From contig JALONP010000001.1 of assembly GCA_025454875.1 (NCBI GenBank), forward strand, positions 1 to 64,000: a stretch of DNA of 64,000 nucleotides. The letters run 5' to 3'. The stretch is from Bacteroidia bacterium (GTDB lineage Bacteria > Bacteroidota > Bacteroidia > UKL13-3). Positions 44,797 through 54,891 of this stretch are shown here, piece after piece. The notes beneath the pieces are model-generated. The model was given only the letters and a program-made list of their open reading frames with translations, was not told the DNA's origin and ran no database searches. Position 1 is the stretch's first letter, and each line of letters begins with the position of its first letter. A program made the position numbers and the translations under genes.

Positions 44797-46674
44797 ATGG
44801 CAGAGAGTAAAGTAGTATACAACGAGGACAGTATACGCAGTTTAGATTGGCGCGAACATATTCGGCTTCGCCCAGGTATGTATATCGGAAAATTAGGCGA
44901 TGGTTCCGCTCCTGATGATGGTATTTATGTTTTACTCAAAGAGGTTATTGACAATAGCATCGATGAGCATGTAATGGGAAACGGCAAAACCATCGACATC
45001 CAAATTCAGGACAATAAAGTAACCGTGCGCGATTATGGAAGAGGAATCCCATTGGGGAAGGTGGTAGATGTAGTAAGCAAGATAAACACTGGTGGTAAAT
45101 ATGATAGCAAAGCCTTTCAAAAATCAGTTGGGTTAAATGGAGTGGGTACCAAAGCGGTAAATGCATTGAGTACTTACTTTAAAGTGCAGTCGTTTAGAGA
45201 TGGCAAAACCGTTATTGCTGAGTTTGATAAAGGTGAATTGATTAAAGAGCATAAACCCCAAAACACACTTGAGCCTGATGGAACTTTGGTTTCGTTTATT
45301 GCCGATGATTCTATTTTTAAGCATTACCACTATATCCCTGATTTTATTGAAAACCAACTTTGGAATTATGCTTACCTCAATTCGGGTTTAACCATTCAAT
45401 ACAACGACCGAAAGTTTTATTCAAGGGATGGATTATTGGATTTACTTAAACGCAAAACCAATGAAGAGCATATCCGCTACCCCATTATTCATTTAAAAGG
45501 AGAAGACATTGAGGTTGCAATTACACATGAGAATCAATATGGCGAGGATTACTACAGCTATGTGAACGGGCAGTACACTACTCAAGGTGGAACACACTTG
45601 TTGGCTTTTAGAGAAGCATTTGCCAAAACGGTAAGGGAGTTTTACAAACGCGAATTCGACTTAGCCGATATTCGGGCTTCCATAGTTGCGGCCATCAGTG
45701 TGCGGGTTCAAGAACCTGTTTTCGAAAGCCAAACCAAAACCAAACTTGGCTCGGTAAACATGGGTCCCGATTCGCCAACCATTAAAAACTTTGTCATTGA
45801 TTTTCTTAAAAAATCACTTGACGATTATTTGCACAAGCATCCACAAACGGCCGATGCATTGCTTAAGCGCATCATGCAAAGTGAGCGTGAACGCAAAGAA
45901 ATGGCAGGCATTAAAAAACTTGCCAATGAGCGTGCCAAAAAAGCAAGCGTGCATAACCGAAAATTACGCGATTGCAGGTTGCATTACAACGAAGACGAAA
46001 AAGAAGAACGCAGGTACGATACTACATTGTTCATTACGGAAGGCGACTCGGCAAGTGGCAGCATTACCAAAAGCCGAGATGTTCAAACCCAGGCAGTTTT
46101 TAGTTTAAGGGGTAAGCCTCTCAATTGTTATGGGTTAACCAAAAAGGTGGTTTATGAAAATGAAGAGTTTAACCTTTTACAACATGCCTTAAACATCGAA
46201 GAGGGAATAGACGGCTTGCGTTATAACAATATTGTTATAGCCACCGATGCCGATGTTGATGGTATGCATATTCGACTGTTGATGCTGACGTTTTTCTTGC
46301 AGTTTTTCCCTGACTTGGTTAAAAACGGACACCTTTATATTTTAGAAACACCTTTGTTTAGGGTTCGTAACAAACAAAAAACCATTTACTGTTACAGTGA
46401 GGAAGAAAAACAACGGGCAATGGCACAATTAGGTGTACGACCTGAGATAACACGTTTTAAAGGTCTTGGCGAGATTTCACCTGATGAGTTTGGCCTCTTT
46501 ATAGGTGAAGACATAAAGTTGCAACCGGTAATTTTAACTGCTGAAACACCTATTCCTAAGTTGTTAGAATATTATATGGGTAAAAACACCATCGACCGTC
46601 AAAACTTTATCATCGAGCATCTTAAAATTGAAAAAGATGTAATACCTGAAACGGCTGATGAAGAGTTGGTATAA
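44797..46674 (+). CDS. parE: DNA topoisomerase IV subunit B (type IIA, GyrB/ParE family)
   Basis: The 625-residue protein has the GHKL ATPase domain ([37 protein letters not shown]), the transducer and the Toprim domain ([19 protein letters not shown]). It lacks the extra 170-residue insertion of E. coli GyrB. It pairs with the following A subunit; topo IV is inferred over gyrase because both subunits are together and the A subunit has a degenerate C-terminal wheel. The ATG at 44797 follows a 274-bp gap. Confidence 0.9.
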   Translation: MAESKVVYNEDSIRSLDWREHIRLRPGMYIGKLGDGSAPDDGIYVLLKEVIDNSIDEHVMGNGKTIDIQIQDNKVTVRDYGRGIPLGKVVDVVSKINTGGKYDSKAFQKSVGLNGVGTKAVNALSTYFKVQSFRDGKTVIAEFDKGELIKEHKPQNTLEPDGTLVSFIADDSIFKHYHYIPDFIENQLWNYAYLNSGLTIQYNDRKFYSRDGLLDLLKRKTNEEHIRYPIIHLKGEDIEVAITHENQYGEDYYSYVNGQYTTQGGTHLLAFREAFAKTVREFYKREFDLADIRASIVAAISVRVQEPVFESQTKTKLGSVNMGPDSPTIKNFVIDFLKKSLDDYLHKHPQTADALLKRIMQSERERKEMAGIKKLANERAKKASVHNRKLRDCRLHYNEDEKEERRYDTTLFITEGDSASGSITKSRDVQTQAVFSLRGKPLNCYGLTKKVVYENEEFNLLQHALNIEEGIDGLRYNNIVIATDADVDGMHIRLLMLTFFLQFFPDLVKNGHLYILETPLFRVRNKQKTIYCYSEEEKQRAMAQLGVRPEITRFKGLGEISPDEFGLFIGEDIKLQPVILTAETPIPKLLEYYMGKNTIDRQNFIIEHLKIEKDVIPETADEELV

Positions 46675-46689
46675 ATAATAGGAGCAAAT

Positions 46690-46712
46690 AACCTTGTTTT
46701 TTATTCAAGGTT
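46690..46712 (+). terminator. Weak hairpin between parE and parC
   Basis: AACCTTG, 9-nt T-rich loop, CAAGGTT followed by TTTAAAA. The 7-bp stem is AT-rich, so it may only attenuate read-through into the A-subunit gene. Confidence 0.35.
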
Positions 46713-46735
46713 TTTAAAAAAGTGAGTGACAATCC

Positions 46736-49444
46736 ATGAGTGACGAAGTAATAAATACAACAAACAACCGCGATCATAGCATGCACAATGTAACACCCGT
46801 TACTGGACTGTATGAAAATTGGTTTTTAGATTATGCATCTTATGTTATTTTAGAGCGTGCCGTACCTGCTATTGAAGACGGTATGAAACCCGTGCAGCGC
46901 AGGATTTTGCATGCAATGAAAGACATGGATGATGGCCGATTTAACAAAGTGGCCAACGTAATTGGGCAAACCATGCAGTACCACCCACATGGTGATGCTG
47001 CCATTGGTGATGCATTAGTAGGGTTAGGCCAAAAAGATTTATTGTTTGATACCCAAGGAAACTGGGGTGACGTGCGCACAGGTGATGCTGCTGCTGCTCC
47101 TCGCTACATCGAAGCACGTTTGTCTAAGTTTGCGCTCGAAGTTGCTTTTAACAACCAAACTACCACTTGGCAAGCTTCGTATGACGGCCGTAAAAAAGAA
47201 CCAGTGACACTCCCAATGAAGTTTCCACTTTTATTGGCACAAGGTGTTGAGGGTATTGCGGTTGGGTTAGCCACCAAAATTTTACCACATAATTTTTGCG
47301 AGTTATTGCGCGCAGCAATTGATGTTGTAAAAGGAAAACAAATTGAGTTATATCCCGATTTTGCAACAGGAGGGATGATTGACGTAACCAATTACAACCG
47401 TGGTGCCAAAGGCGCTAAGGTACGGGTAAGAGCCAAAATTGAAGAGCTTGATAAAAAGACGTTGGTCATTCGCGATATCCCATTCGCTACCACTACCACA
47501 AGCTTAATTGATTCTATTATCAAGGCAAATGATAATGGCAAAATCAAAATCAAAAAGGTGATTGACAATACTGCAAAAGACGTTGAAATACAGGTATTGC
47601 TTGCCCCAGGTGTTTCACCTGATATTACCATTGATGCGTTGTACGCATTTACGGATTGTGAAATTTCGATATCGCCAAATGCATGCGTAATTGTAGGTGA
47701 TAGGCCTATGTTTTTAGGGGTAGATGAGCTACTGCGACATTCAGTGGAGCATACACGCGGATTGCTAAAAAGGGAACTTGAAATTCGAAAAGGAGAGCTT
47801 GAAGAGCAATGGCATTTTAGTTCGTTAGAAAAACTGTTTATTGAAAAGCGCATTTACCGAGATATTGAAGAATGTGAAACGTTTGAAGCGGTAATTGATA
47901 CCATTTTTGCTGGGGTAAATAAGTACAAAAAACTATTCAAACGAGAGATTACGGAAGATGACATCCTCAAACTAACCGAAATCAAAATCAAGCGTATTTC
48001 TAAATATGATTCGTTTAAGGCCGATGAGTTTATGCGCAAAATTGAAGAGGAGCTTATTCAAGTACAAAGCGATATAGACAATATCAAGCCTTACCAAATT
48101 AAGTATTACGAGGGCTTGTTAAAAAAATATGGCAAAGGCCGTGAACGCAAAACCGAAATCAAATTGTTTGATACTATTCAAGCCAACCAAGTTGCTATTG
48201 CCAATCAAAAATTGTATGTAAACAGGGCAGAAGGCTTTGTGGGTACCGGACTTAAAAAAGATGAATACATTGCTGATTGTTCCGACCTTGACGATATCAT
48301 TGTGTTTAGGCGTGATGGTAAAATGCAAATTAGCAAGGTGCAAGACAAAGCCTTTATGGGTAAAGACATTATTCATGTTGATGTGTTTCGGAAAAACGAT
48401 GAACGTAGGGTGTACAACATGATTTACATGGATGGCAAAACCAAAACAAGTTACGCCAAAAGGTTTAATGTATTGGGTATTACCCGCGATAAAGAATATG
48501 ACTTAACAACTGGATCTCCCAATAGCAAAGTGCTTTATTTTACGGCCAACCCAAATAGCGAAGCCGAGTTGGTTGAGATAACGTTAAGTCCGCTAAGCCA
48601 CGCTCGTAAACTTGTTTTTGATTTTAACTTTGCTGATTTGGCTATCAAAGGCCGCACTGTATTGGGTAACATTGTAAGTAAGTATTTGCTCAAAGGTGTT
48701 AAACTAAAAGCAAAAGGGGCCTCTACATTAGGTGGTCGAAAAATTTGGTATGATGAAATTCTTGGCCGACTCAATGTTGATGACCGCGGTAAATATTTAG
48801 GTGAGTTTGATACCCACGATCAAATTTTAGTTATTTACAAAGATGGGCAGTATGAGCTGACTTCGTTTGAATTAAGCAACCACTACGAGGCTGAACAAGT
48901 TGTTTCCATATCAAAGTTTAAGCCTAAGCGCGCCATTAGCTTGGTTTATTTAAACGAAAAAGAGAAGTGTTATTTTATCAAACGCTTTGTAATCGAAACA
49001 TTAACCCAAAACAAGAAGTTTTTGTTGGTTCCCGAGGGTGTTAAATGCAAAGTGGTATTGGCAACCGATTTGATTAGTCCGGTTGCTGAACTTGAAACCA
49101 ATACTGGAAAAACCAAGGCTACTGCCAAACTCGAAACCATTCGCTTAGAGGAAGCAATTGAAGTGAAAGGGTGGAAGGCAATTGGGAATAAATTTGCAGG
49201 TAAAGAGTTTGTATCCATTCAACTATTGCCTCCCGACCCGGCAACCGAAATGGAAGATGAGGTAATGGAAGCGGCAACAGTATTGGAAGAAACACAAATG
49301 ACCTTAATTAACGAGGAGCTTGAAGCTGCTGAGCAAGCAAAAATTAAGAAGTTACTTGATGAAGACGATGTGCTGTTAAACAAAGAAAAGCCGAAAGGAG
49401 TGAAGCCTAAAAAAGGACCAACTGATCAGCCTAAATTGTTTTAA
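46736..49444 (+). CDS. parC: DNA topoisomerase IV subunit A (type IIA)
   Basis: The 902-residue protein begins with the breakage-reunion domain: YASYVILERAVPAIEDGMKPVQRRIL, QYHPHGDAAIGDAL, and AAAPRYIEARLS, whose Tyr is the DNA-linking residue. The C-terminal half has beta-pinwheel blades that are less regular than in gyrase A and lacks a clear GyrA box (QRRGGKG). The C-terminus is Lys/Pro-rich (KEKPKGVKPKKGPTDQ). It relaxes and decatenates DNA with the adjacent B subunit. Confidence 0.9.
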   Translation: MSDEVINTTNNRDHSMHNVTPVTGLYENWFLDYASYVILERAVPAIEDGMKPVQRRILHAMKDMDDGRFNKVANVIGQTMQYHPHGDAAIGDALVGLGQKDLLFDTQGNWGDVRTGDAAAAPRYIEARLSKFALEVAFNNQTTTWQASYDGRKKEPVTLPMKFPLLLAQGVEGIAVGLATKILPHNFCELLRAAIDVVKGKQIELYPDFATGGMIDVTNYNRGAKGAKVRVRAKIEELDKKTLVIRDIPFATTTTSLIDSIIKANDNGKIKIKKVIDNTAKDVEIQVLLAPGVSPDITIDALYAFTDCEISISPNACVIVGDRPMFLGVDELLRHSVEHTRGLLKRELEIRKGELEEQWHFSSLEKLFIEKRIYRDIEECETFEAVIDTIFAGVNKYKKLFKREITEDDILKLTEIKIKRISKYDSFKADEFMRKIEEELIQVQSDIDNIKPYQIKYYEGLLKKYGKGRERKTEIKLFDTIQANQVAIANQKLYVNRAEGFVGTGLKKDEYIADCSDLDDIIVFRRDGKMQISKVQDKAFMGKDIIHVDVFRKNDERRVYNMIYMDGKTKTSYAKRFNVLGITRDKEYDLTTGSPNSKVLYFTANPNSEAELVEITLSPLSHARKLVFDFNFADLAIKGRTVLGNIVSKYLLKGVKLKAKGASTLGGRKIWYDEILGRLNVDDRGKYLGEFDTHDQILVIYKDGQYELTSFELSNHYEAEQVVSISKFKPKRAISLVYLNEKEKCYFIKRFVIETLTQNKKFLLVPEGVKCKVVLATDLISPVAELETNTGKTKATAKLETIRLEEAIEVKGWKAIGNKFAGKEFVSIQLLPPDPATEMEDEVMEAATVLEETQMTLINEELEAAEQAKIKKLLDEDDVLLNKEKPKGVKPKKGPTDQPKLF

Positions 49445-49580
49445 TACTACCTTTTAGTATGCTGATTTAACAACTTTGGTCGCTTTTTTTGCAAAATTGA
49501 TATAGGGATTTATATCCTAGCTGTATTTGTAATTATTTGAGTTTAGGAATTAGTTTTATCCCAATAAAAAATCAAACTAT

Positions 49581-50309
49581 ATGACAGCAACATTATTAAA
49601 TGATGGGGACAACTTTGAAAAGCACTATTGGACGCAGTTTATGTCAACTGATTTTCCTAGCTACGAATCATATTGGACGAAGCATATAGTACCAATGACA
49701 AACAGACCGACAAATATTCACTTTAAGAACAGCAAAAAATTAACAGCTGCTGGTTTTACCGCAGAAGACATTTGTAAAGCACAGTTGCATTATACTACTT
49801 TTAGACATTTAGTAAGAGCATTTGAAATTCGAAATGCACTCAGCGGAAAAACGCAATCAGTTTTAGATACAGATCTCCTTTCTGAAGGTCTTTTTCATAT
49901 TGTTGCAGCTCAAGATGTCGCCTTTGAATTTTTGCAGAGAATTGCTGAGCCAAACCAATTTGACCCATGGGCTTCTAACAAGAAGACTTCGACAACAAAT
50001 TCACCGGGAAGTAAACAGGCTCAAGATAAATGGAAAAATAATAATGGCCACCCATTAAAAGACATTCGAGACTATAGAAATCATCTGGCCCATGGAAGAA
50101 TGTCACCAAGTATTCAATCCCCTCCAAAAGTTTTGATCCCCAAAATAAGTTTCGAAAATGCCTATTTAGATTGGCGCTTAGTTACTGATTGGAACTCTAC
50201 AACTAATGCTAGTGATCAGGCCGACTTTGACTCATTAGACAACATTTTAACTGACGCATGGAAAAGGACAATTCAATATTTAGAAACTGAATGGAAGAAG
50301 ATTATATAA
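49581..50309 (+). CDS. Probable HEPN-domain protein
   Basis: The 242-residue protein is mostly helical. Around residue 165 it has the segment IRDYRNHLAHGRMSP, in which R-N-x-x-x-H (RNHLAH) is the catalytic motif of HEPN RNases. The N-terminal half has helices such as LLSEGLFHIVAAQDVAFEFLQ. HEPN proteins are frequent effectors in toxin-antitoxin and defence modules, but no antitoxin or partner is adjacent. It lies in gene-sparse flanks (136 bp upstream, 214 bp downstream) between core genes. I do not recognise a named family. Confidence 0.7.
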   Translation: MTATLLNDGDNFEKHYWTQFMSTDFPSYESYWTKHIVPMTNRPTNIHFKNSKKLTAAGFTAEDICKAQLHYTTFRHLVRAFEIRNALSGKTQSVLDTDLLSEGLFHIVAAQDVAFEFLQRIAEPNQFDPWASNKKTSTTNSPGSKQAQDKWKNNNGHPLKDIRDYRNHLAHGRMSPSIQSPPKVLIPKISFENAYLDWRLVTDWNSTTNASDQADFDSLDNILTDAWKRTIQYLETEWKKII

Positions 50310-50470
50310 CTGCGCCTAACAGGATTTCTGCGTCAGATGTGTTTACTATTTCACAAGGCAATTTCTACTGGATTTGAAATACATATTCCGTTTAGTATAA
50401 GCTAAAATTCCCACCCAGTCAGATAAGAATCGGACGCAAATCAGATGAACGTTTTCGATAACATGTAACC

Positions 50471-50501
50471 AAAAAAAAGACCCGCACAGGCGAGTCTTTT
50501 T
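50471..50501 (-). terminator. Intrinsic terminator after the ferredoxin gene
   Basis: On the minus strand AAAAAGACTCGC, loop CTGT, GCGGGTCTTTTTTTT forms an 8-10-bp stem (one G-U pair) followed by a U8 tract, 22 bp past the ferredoxin stop at 50524. Confidence 0.85.
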
Positions 50502-50523
50502 AAAGAGGGAATTATTTTTTGCA

Positions 50524-50868
50524 TTACAAATGCATACGTTCTTTCTTACCCATAAGCACTTCTTGCGATTCTACATGGTCAGGGTCGGGCACACAACAAT
50601 CAACTGGACATACAGCTGCGCATTGAGGTTCTTCATGAAAGCCAACACACTCTGTGCATTTACCTGTAACAATATAATACGTATCGTCTGATTTTGGAGC
50701 AAACCTTTTGGTAACATCCACAGTTTCTCCATCTACAGTAAGCGTACCAGTTAGGTTATTTCCATCGGCCCAAGCCCATTCAGCTCCACTTTCATAAATT
50801 GCATTATTCGGACATTCAGGTTCGCATGCACCGCAGTTGATGCATTCGTCAGTAATCATTATAGCCAT
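50524..50868 (-). CDS. 4Fe-4S dicluster ferredoxin
   Basis: The 114-residue ferredoxin has CINCGACEPECP for the first cluster and the longer CTECVGFHEEPQCAAVCP for the second, with an insertion of about 30 residues between them (WAWADGNNLTGTLTVDGETV). This shape, with the CX2CX8CX3C second motif, is the Allochromatium/Bacteroidota 2[4Fe-4S] type. I start at the ATG at 50868 (MAIMITDECINCG). It is divergent from the acyl-CoA reductase gene, separated by 85 bp. Confidence 0.93.
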   Translation of the reverse strand: MAIMITDECINCGACEPECPNNAIYESGAEWAWADGNNLTGTLTVDGETVDVTKRFAPKSDDTYYIVTGKCTECVGFHEEPQCAAVCPVDCCVPDPDHVESQEVLMGKKERMHL

Positions 50869-50953
50869 AGTTGTATTTTTATTTTTGAATATTAACAAAT
50901 GCAAAATAAGTTTTGTTGATTTGCATCACAAAGTATAATCATTCTAAATAAAA

Positions 50954-51976
50954 ATGACTTTTCAACAGCGTGTGGAGGCTTTAGTACAGTTGGGTAAATG
51001 GATGGAACAACAAGCCGCTGATATTCAAAATCCATTGTTTACGCGCGCATACCAACAAAATAACTGGTTTACCCCAGCGTATGCCTCACTCGCATTTAAA
51101 GGTTGGGCGGAGTTGCTAACCAATGAATCGATTAGCAAATGGATGCGTGCATACGCACTGGAGTCCAACCAAAGCAAAACCATCGCCCTTATTTTGGCTG
51201 GAAACATTCCTTTGGTGGGCTTTCATGATATTTTATCAACGATTGTAACGGGCAATATTGCCCTCATTAAATACGCTGATGATGATTCGGTACTCCTTAA
51301 AGCTGTTGTAAACCAACTGCAACAATTAAGTCCTCAAGTATCATCTCAAATAAGGATTTCAGAAAGTCGTTTGCCTTCGGGTTATGATGCAGTTATTGCA
51401 ACTGGTAGTAACAACTCAAATAGGTATTTCGAATATTATTTTAGAAACCAACCATCGTTGTTAAGAGCAAACCGCAACAGTGTTGCTATTTTAACTGGTG
51501 ACGAAACCCCTGAAGAGCTTGCTGCATTAGGAACAGATATCTTTACCTATTTTGGTTTAGGGTGCCGAAATGTATCCAAACTCTATGTTCCTAAAGGATA
51601 TGATTTTGTCAAGTTTTATGAATCGATAGAATTGTGGAATCATTTAGCAAACCACCATAAGTACATGAACAACTACACGTATCACAAAGCGATTTTGTTA
51701 ATGAATCTAACCCAACATTTAGATAACAACTTCTTACTAATCAAGGAAGATGAACGGTTAGCTTCTCCATTGGGTATGTTGTTTTATGAAAGGTACGAAT
51801 CTGTAGACCAATTGGCATCGTTACTCAAAAGCCAAGAAGACCAACTGCAATGTGTTGTTGGAACGCCATTAGCTGATATCCCTACAGTTCCATTTGGGAA
51901 GGCTCAATTCCCAGAACTTACAGATTATGCAGATGGCGCAGATACGGTTGCTTTTTTGCTAAATCAACAGCAATAA
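50954..51976 (+). CDS. Acyl-CoA reductase (LuxC-like)
   Basis: The 340-residue protein fits the LuxC/acyl-CoA reductase family: IALILAGNIPLVGFHDIL, KYADDDSVLL, VIATGSNNSNRYFEYYF and FGLGCRNVSKLYVPKG, whose Cys in the GCRN segment is the likely acyl-accepting nucleophile. It would reduce an acyl-CoA or acyl-ACP to aldehyde with NADPH. It lies alone, next to a divergently transcribed ferredoxin. No luciferase or LuxE partner is present. Confidence 0.88.
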   Translation: MTFQQRVEALVQLGKWMEQQAADIQNPLFTRAYQQNNWFTPAYASLAFKGWAELLTNESISKWMRAYALESNQSKTIALILAGNIPLVGFHDILSTIVTGNIALIKYADDDSVLLKAVVNQLQQLSPQVSSQIRISESRLPSGYDAVIATGSNNSNRYFEYYFRNQPSLLRANRNSVAILTGDETPEELAALGTDIFTYFGLGCRNVSKLYVPKGYDFVKFYESIELWNHLANHHKYMNNYTYHKAILLMNLTQHLDNNFLLIKEDERLASPLGMLFYERYESVDQLASLLKSQEDQLQCVVGTPLADIPTVPFGKAQFPELTDYADGADTVAFLLNQQQ

Positions 51977-51981
51977 TTTTT

Positions 51982-52926
51982 TTAGGCATTGCCGTAAGTA
52001 TCCAATACCAAATTGGCAATCACTTCGTGCATTGGGTTTTCAGCATCTAGTAAAGGATTTATTTCTGTAATTTCCATGCCTACTAATTTTTCACTATTGC
52101 AAAAAGTACGTAGCAAGTACGATGCTTGTTCAATAGTGAGTCCATCTGGAACAGGTGTTCCTGTGCCTTGTGAGTATTGGGTATCGAGACTATCTACATC
52201 AAAACTAATATAAATGTATTGACAGTTATGCAAATGGTTTAAGGTTTGTTCGGCCACCATTTCTATTCCCAAGTGTTTGATGTCTTCTGGTCTAAAGGCT
52301 TTAATACCTTCTTTGGTAATAATTTTTTCTTCTTCTTCTTCGGTGCTTCTTAAGGCAATAAACACCAAATCTTTTCCTTGAATTTTCGGAGTAATGCGTC
52401 TGCGCCCTAATTTTTTAAGGGTTTCCCAAAAGTTACGGGTAATTTCTTTGGGATTATTTTTAGCCATCTCACGGTGATCGTCACCCATTAAGGCGGCAAT
52501 AGGCATCCCGTGAATATTACCCGATGGAGTGGTATAAGGGCTATGCAAATCAGCATGCGCATCGATCCAAATTACACCTATCCGTGCGTTGGCATGAAAA
52601 TCTTTAATGCCCGAAATGAGTGCATTGGCACTGCTGTGGTCTCCTGATAAAATGAATGGAATTTTTTCTAATCGAAGGGTGTCTTGTATGTGTTCAACAA
52701 TTTTTTCTTGAAAGTTTTTAATGTTTTCGATGTTTTTTCCATAAGGTGTTTCTTCCTTGGGTGCAATTTGCTGAGGCACCAAACGGGTATAATTAAACAC
52801 ATCAAAAGATGTAAACGCACGCTTTTGCAATTGTTCTAATAAAGCTTGAGGGCCTAAGGCTGCGCCTTTTTTTCCAGCCCCAAAATCACTTTCTACGGTT
52901 ATTACTTTAAATCGGTCTGCACGCAT
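51982..52926 (-). CDS. Arginase-family ureohydrolase
   Basis: The 314-residue protein contains the family metal motifs: SGDHSSANA (GDHS), IDAHADLHSP (DAHAD) and YISFDVDSLD (SFDVDxxD), plus TPVPDGLT. The sequence resembles bacteroidotal arginase more than agmatinase, but formimidoylglutamase cannot be excluded. A Lys/Glu-rich stretch (STEEEEEKII) is coding, not a microsatellite of note. It starts at 52926 and is divergent, with 121 bp between, from a CtlX-like gene, suggesting shared arginine or citrulline metabolism. Confidence 0.87.
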   Translation of the reverse strand: MRADRFKVITVESDFGAGKKGAALGPQALLEQLQKRAFTSFDVFNYTRLVPQQIAPKEETPYGKNIENIKNFQEKIVEHIQDTLRLEKIPFILSGDHSSANALISGIKDFHANARIGVIWIDAHADLHSPYTTPSGNIHGMPIAALMGDDHREMAKNNPKEITRNFWETLKKLGRRRITPKIQGKDLVFIALRSTEEEEEKIITKEGIKAFRPEDIKHLGIEMVAEQTLNHLHNCQYIYISFDVDSLDTQYSQGTGTPVPDGLTIEQASYLLRTFCNSEKLVGMEITEINPLLDAENPMHEVIANLVLDTYGNA

Positions 52927-53047
52927 ATAAATGCTAAGTGGTGTGTGGCAAATCTAATTAAAATCGGGAAATAGCCTCTATCCAAAAATGCACTTGGCAT
53001 TGAACCAAAATTGTTGCTTCTTCGTAAGTGGTTTTATATAGTTACCA

Positions 53048-53959
53048 ATGAAGCAACATGCCCAAAATTTGCTTATGATTCAGCCTGTTCGATTCACATT
53101 TAACGAACAAACTGCTGATAGCAATTCCTTTCAACAAGCCCAAGCAGCAAAGTCAGAAACCCAAGAGTTGGCCTTGGTAGAGTTTACCAATTTTGTTTCG
53201 GTATTACGTGCAAATGGGGTTAGTGTATTGGTGGTAAATGATACGCCTGAGCCACACACGCCCGATTCTATTTTTCCAAACAATTGGTTGGGGATGTTGC
53301 ACGATGGAACCGTAGTGCTTTTTCCTATGCAAGCTCCAAACCGAAGGGCAGAACGCAGGCAAGATATTATTGATACACTTTCAACTGCATTTACGGTTAA
53401 CAAAGTAGTGGATTATTCGCCATATGAATTGCAAAGCAAATACCTGGAAGGTACCGGAAGCATGGTGCTCGATAGGCAAAATAAAATTTGTTATGCATGT
53501 GTTTCACCTCGAACTGATATTGACTTGGTTAATCGTTTTTGCAATGATTTTCAATACAAACCCATTTTGTTCAATGCCACTGACCGCAACGGAAATCCTA
53601 TTTACCATACCAATGTGGTAATGTGTGTTGGTTCACAGTTTATGGTTGTTTGCCTAGAGTGTGTTTCAAATGAAACTGATCGCAAACGAATTGTGAATGC
53701 AACAAAAAAAGCTATTGTGGAGATTTCGCAAGCGCAATTGGAGCATTTTGCAGGCAATATGTTGGAGGTAGTGAATGATAAGGGAGAAACCCTTTTGGTA
53801 ATGAGCCAACAGGCTTACAATAGTTTGAGGGCAACACAAGTGGCGCAGTTAAGCATGTTTGCTAAAATAGTAACTGCACCACTTGATACTATTGAATCCA
53901 ATGGAGGCGGAAGCGCACGTTGTATGATGGCTGAAATATTTTTACCAACAAGAGTGTAA
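53048..53959 (+). CDS. Citrulline utilization hydrolase CtlX-like (arginine deiminase/DDAH superfamily)
   Basis: The 303-residue protein has the amidinotransferase-fold motifs: PNNWLGML (conserved Asn/Asp binding), LEGTGSMVLDR, a catalytic His in IYHTNVVMCVG, and nucleophile Cys in GGGSARCMMAEIF. It would hydrolyse a guanidino or ureido compound such as citrulline or a methylated arginine. Its neighbour is an arginase-family enzyme on the opposite strand; it is convergent with smpB, adjoining it directly. Confidence 0.87.
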   Translation: MKQHAQNLLMIQPVRFTFNEQTADSNSFQQAQAAKSETQELALVEFTNFVSVLRANGVSVLVVNDTPEPHTPDSIFPNNWLGMLHDGTVVLFPMQAPNRRAERRQDIIDTLSTAFTVNKVVDYSPYELQSKYLEGTGSMVLDRQNKICYACVSPRTDIDLVNRFCNDFQYKPILFNATDRNGNPIYHTNVVMCVGSQFMVVCLECVSNETDRKRIVNATKKAIVEISQAQLEHFAGNMLEVVNDKGETLLVMSQQAYNSLRATQVAQLSMFAKIVTAPLDTIESNGGGSARCMMAEIFLPTRV

Positions 53960-54418
53960 TCAATCTTCGTTTCGGCTCATGCTTCTTTTTACATCACGCT
54001 CTTTAATGCTCTCCCGTTTATCATAACTTTTTTTGCCTTGGGCTATTGCAATATCAATTTTTGCATAACCTGTTTCTGAGATATACATTCTAACAGGGAC
54101 AATTGTGAGTCCCTTTTCTGTAGCTTTTGATTTGAGTTTCCGAAGTTCTGCTTTAGTGAGCAGCAGTTTGCGCACCCTTAAGGTATCGTGGTTGTAATGC
54201 GAGGCTTGTTTAAAAGTTCCAATATTCATTCCGCGCACATACAACTCTTCAGTGCCTTTGGCCCGTACGGGTTTAAAAAAGCAAAAGGCATCACTTAGAT
54301 TTACATTACCCTCACGCACCGATTTAATTTCGCTACCCAATAGTTGGATACCCGCAGTATAGGTTTGCAACAAATGGTAATCAAATGAAGCTCTTTTATT
54401 AACAATGGTTTGCGACAT
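53960..54418 (-). CDS. smpB: SsrA-binding protein
   Basis: The 152-residue protein matches SmpB: NKRASFDYHLLQTYTAGIQLLGSEIKSVR, YVRGMNIGTFKQASHYNHD, and the basic C-terminal tail GKKSYDKRESIKERDVKR. It binds tmRNA and helps rescue stalled ribosomes, functionally alongside the RqcH homologue at 14414. It follows the 54421 gene by 2 bp on the minus strand. No ssrA gene is seen in the window. Confidence 0.97.
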   Translation of the reverse strand: MSQTIVNKRASFDYHLLQTYTAGIQLLGSEIKSVREGNVNLSDAFCFFKPVRAKGTEELYVRGMNIGTFKQASHYNHDTLRVRKLLLTKAELRKLKSKATEKGLTIVPVRMYISETGYAKIDIAIAQGKKSYDKRESIKERDVKRSMSRNED

Positions 54419-54420
54419 GG

Positions 54421-54825
54421 TTACAGCAGTTCAATTCCTTGTTGGCCAATGAATGTAATATGTTGCGTGTTTTTTGCACTAATGGTGTAGGGAGCAAACA
54501 CAAACTTTTTTTCAAACAAGGTACTGCCCAAATAATACGTAACAAAATATTCATTGTTAAGGGCGAATAAATCTTCTTGAAGAGGTTCTATCCGAGCAAA
54601 ACTTTGTGCAGGAATCTCATTTACGAAATGGCGCAGAACAGAAGTTTCGACTGTATTTTCATCAGGCTCTCCATATCCTTTGCTTACTACCAATACTCCT
54701 TCAATACTCTCTTCTTTGTAATTTAACAAGTACACATTCCAAACCATTTCCTTTTCAGCACTCAGTTCATATACAGCAGCAAGTGTAATTCCTTCGGATG
54801 GTTGGTCTACAATATCTTTCAACAT
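54421..54825 (-). CDS. Conserved-type hypothetical protein
   Basis: The 134-residue protein begins MLKDIVDQPSEGITLAAVYEL and has an alternating beta pattern (WNVYLLNYKEESIEGVLVVSKGYGE, DLFALNNEYFVTYYLGSTLFEKKFVFAP). It has no signal peptide or metal motif. I do not recognise a family. The ATG at 54825 is chosen, since the frame upstream (to 54855) gives a low-quality start. It is 2 bp from smpB and probably co-transcribed with it. Confidence 0.78.
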   Translation of the reverse strand: MLKDIVDQPSEGITLAAVYELSAEKEMVWNVYLLNYKEESIEGVLVVSKGYGEPDENTVETSVLRHFVNEIPAQSFARIEPLQEDLFALNNEYFVTYYLGSTLFEKKFVFAPYTISAKNTQHITFIGQQGIELL

Positions 54826-54891
54826 GTGGCAAATATACAGATTACAAACGTGCATTAAAGCAACGTTTGCTCAAGCTGTTTTTTTAACAAG

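Noticed and set aside
46690-46712. Riboswitch between parE and parC
   Set aside because: Only a 7-bp AT-rich stem is visible, with no conserved aptamer sequence.
49444-49460. ATACTA-CCTTT-TAGTAT after parC as a terminator
   Set aside because: The 6-bp AT-rich stem lacks a clear U-tract, so stable termination is doubtful.
52321-52345. CTT trinucleotide run as a possible microsatellite
   Set aside because: On the coding strand it encodes a Glu-rich stretch (STEEEEEK) inside the arginase-family gene and shows no frame problem.
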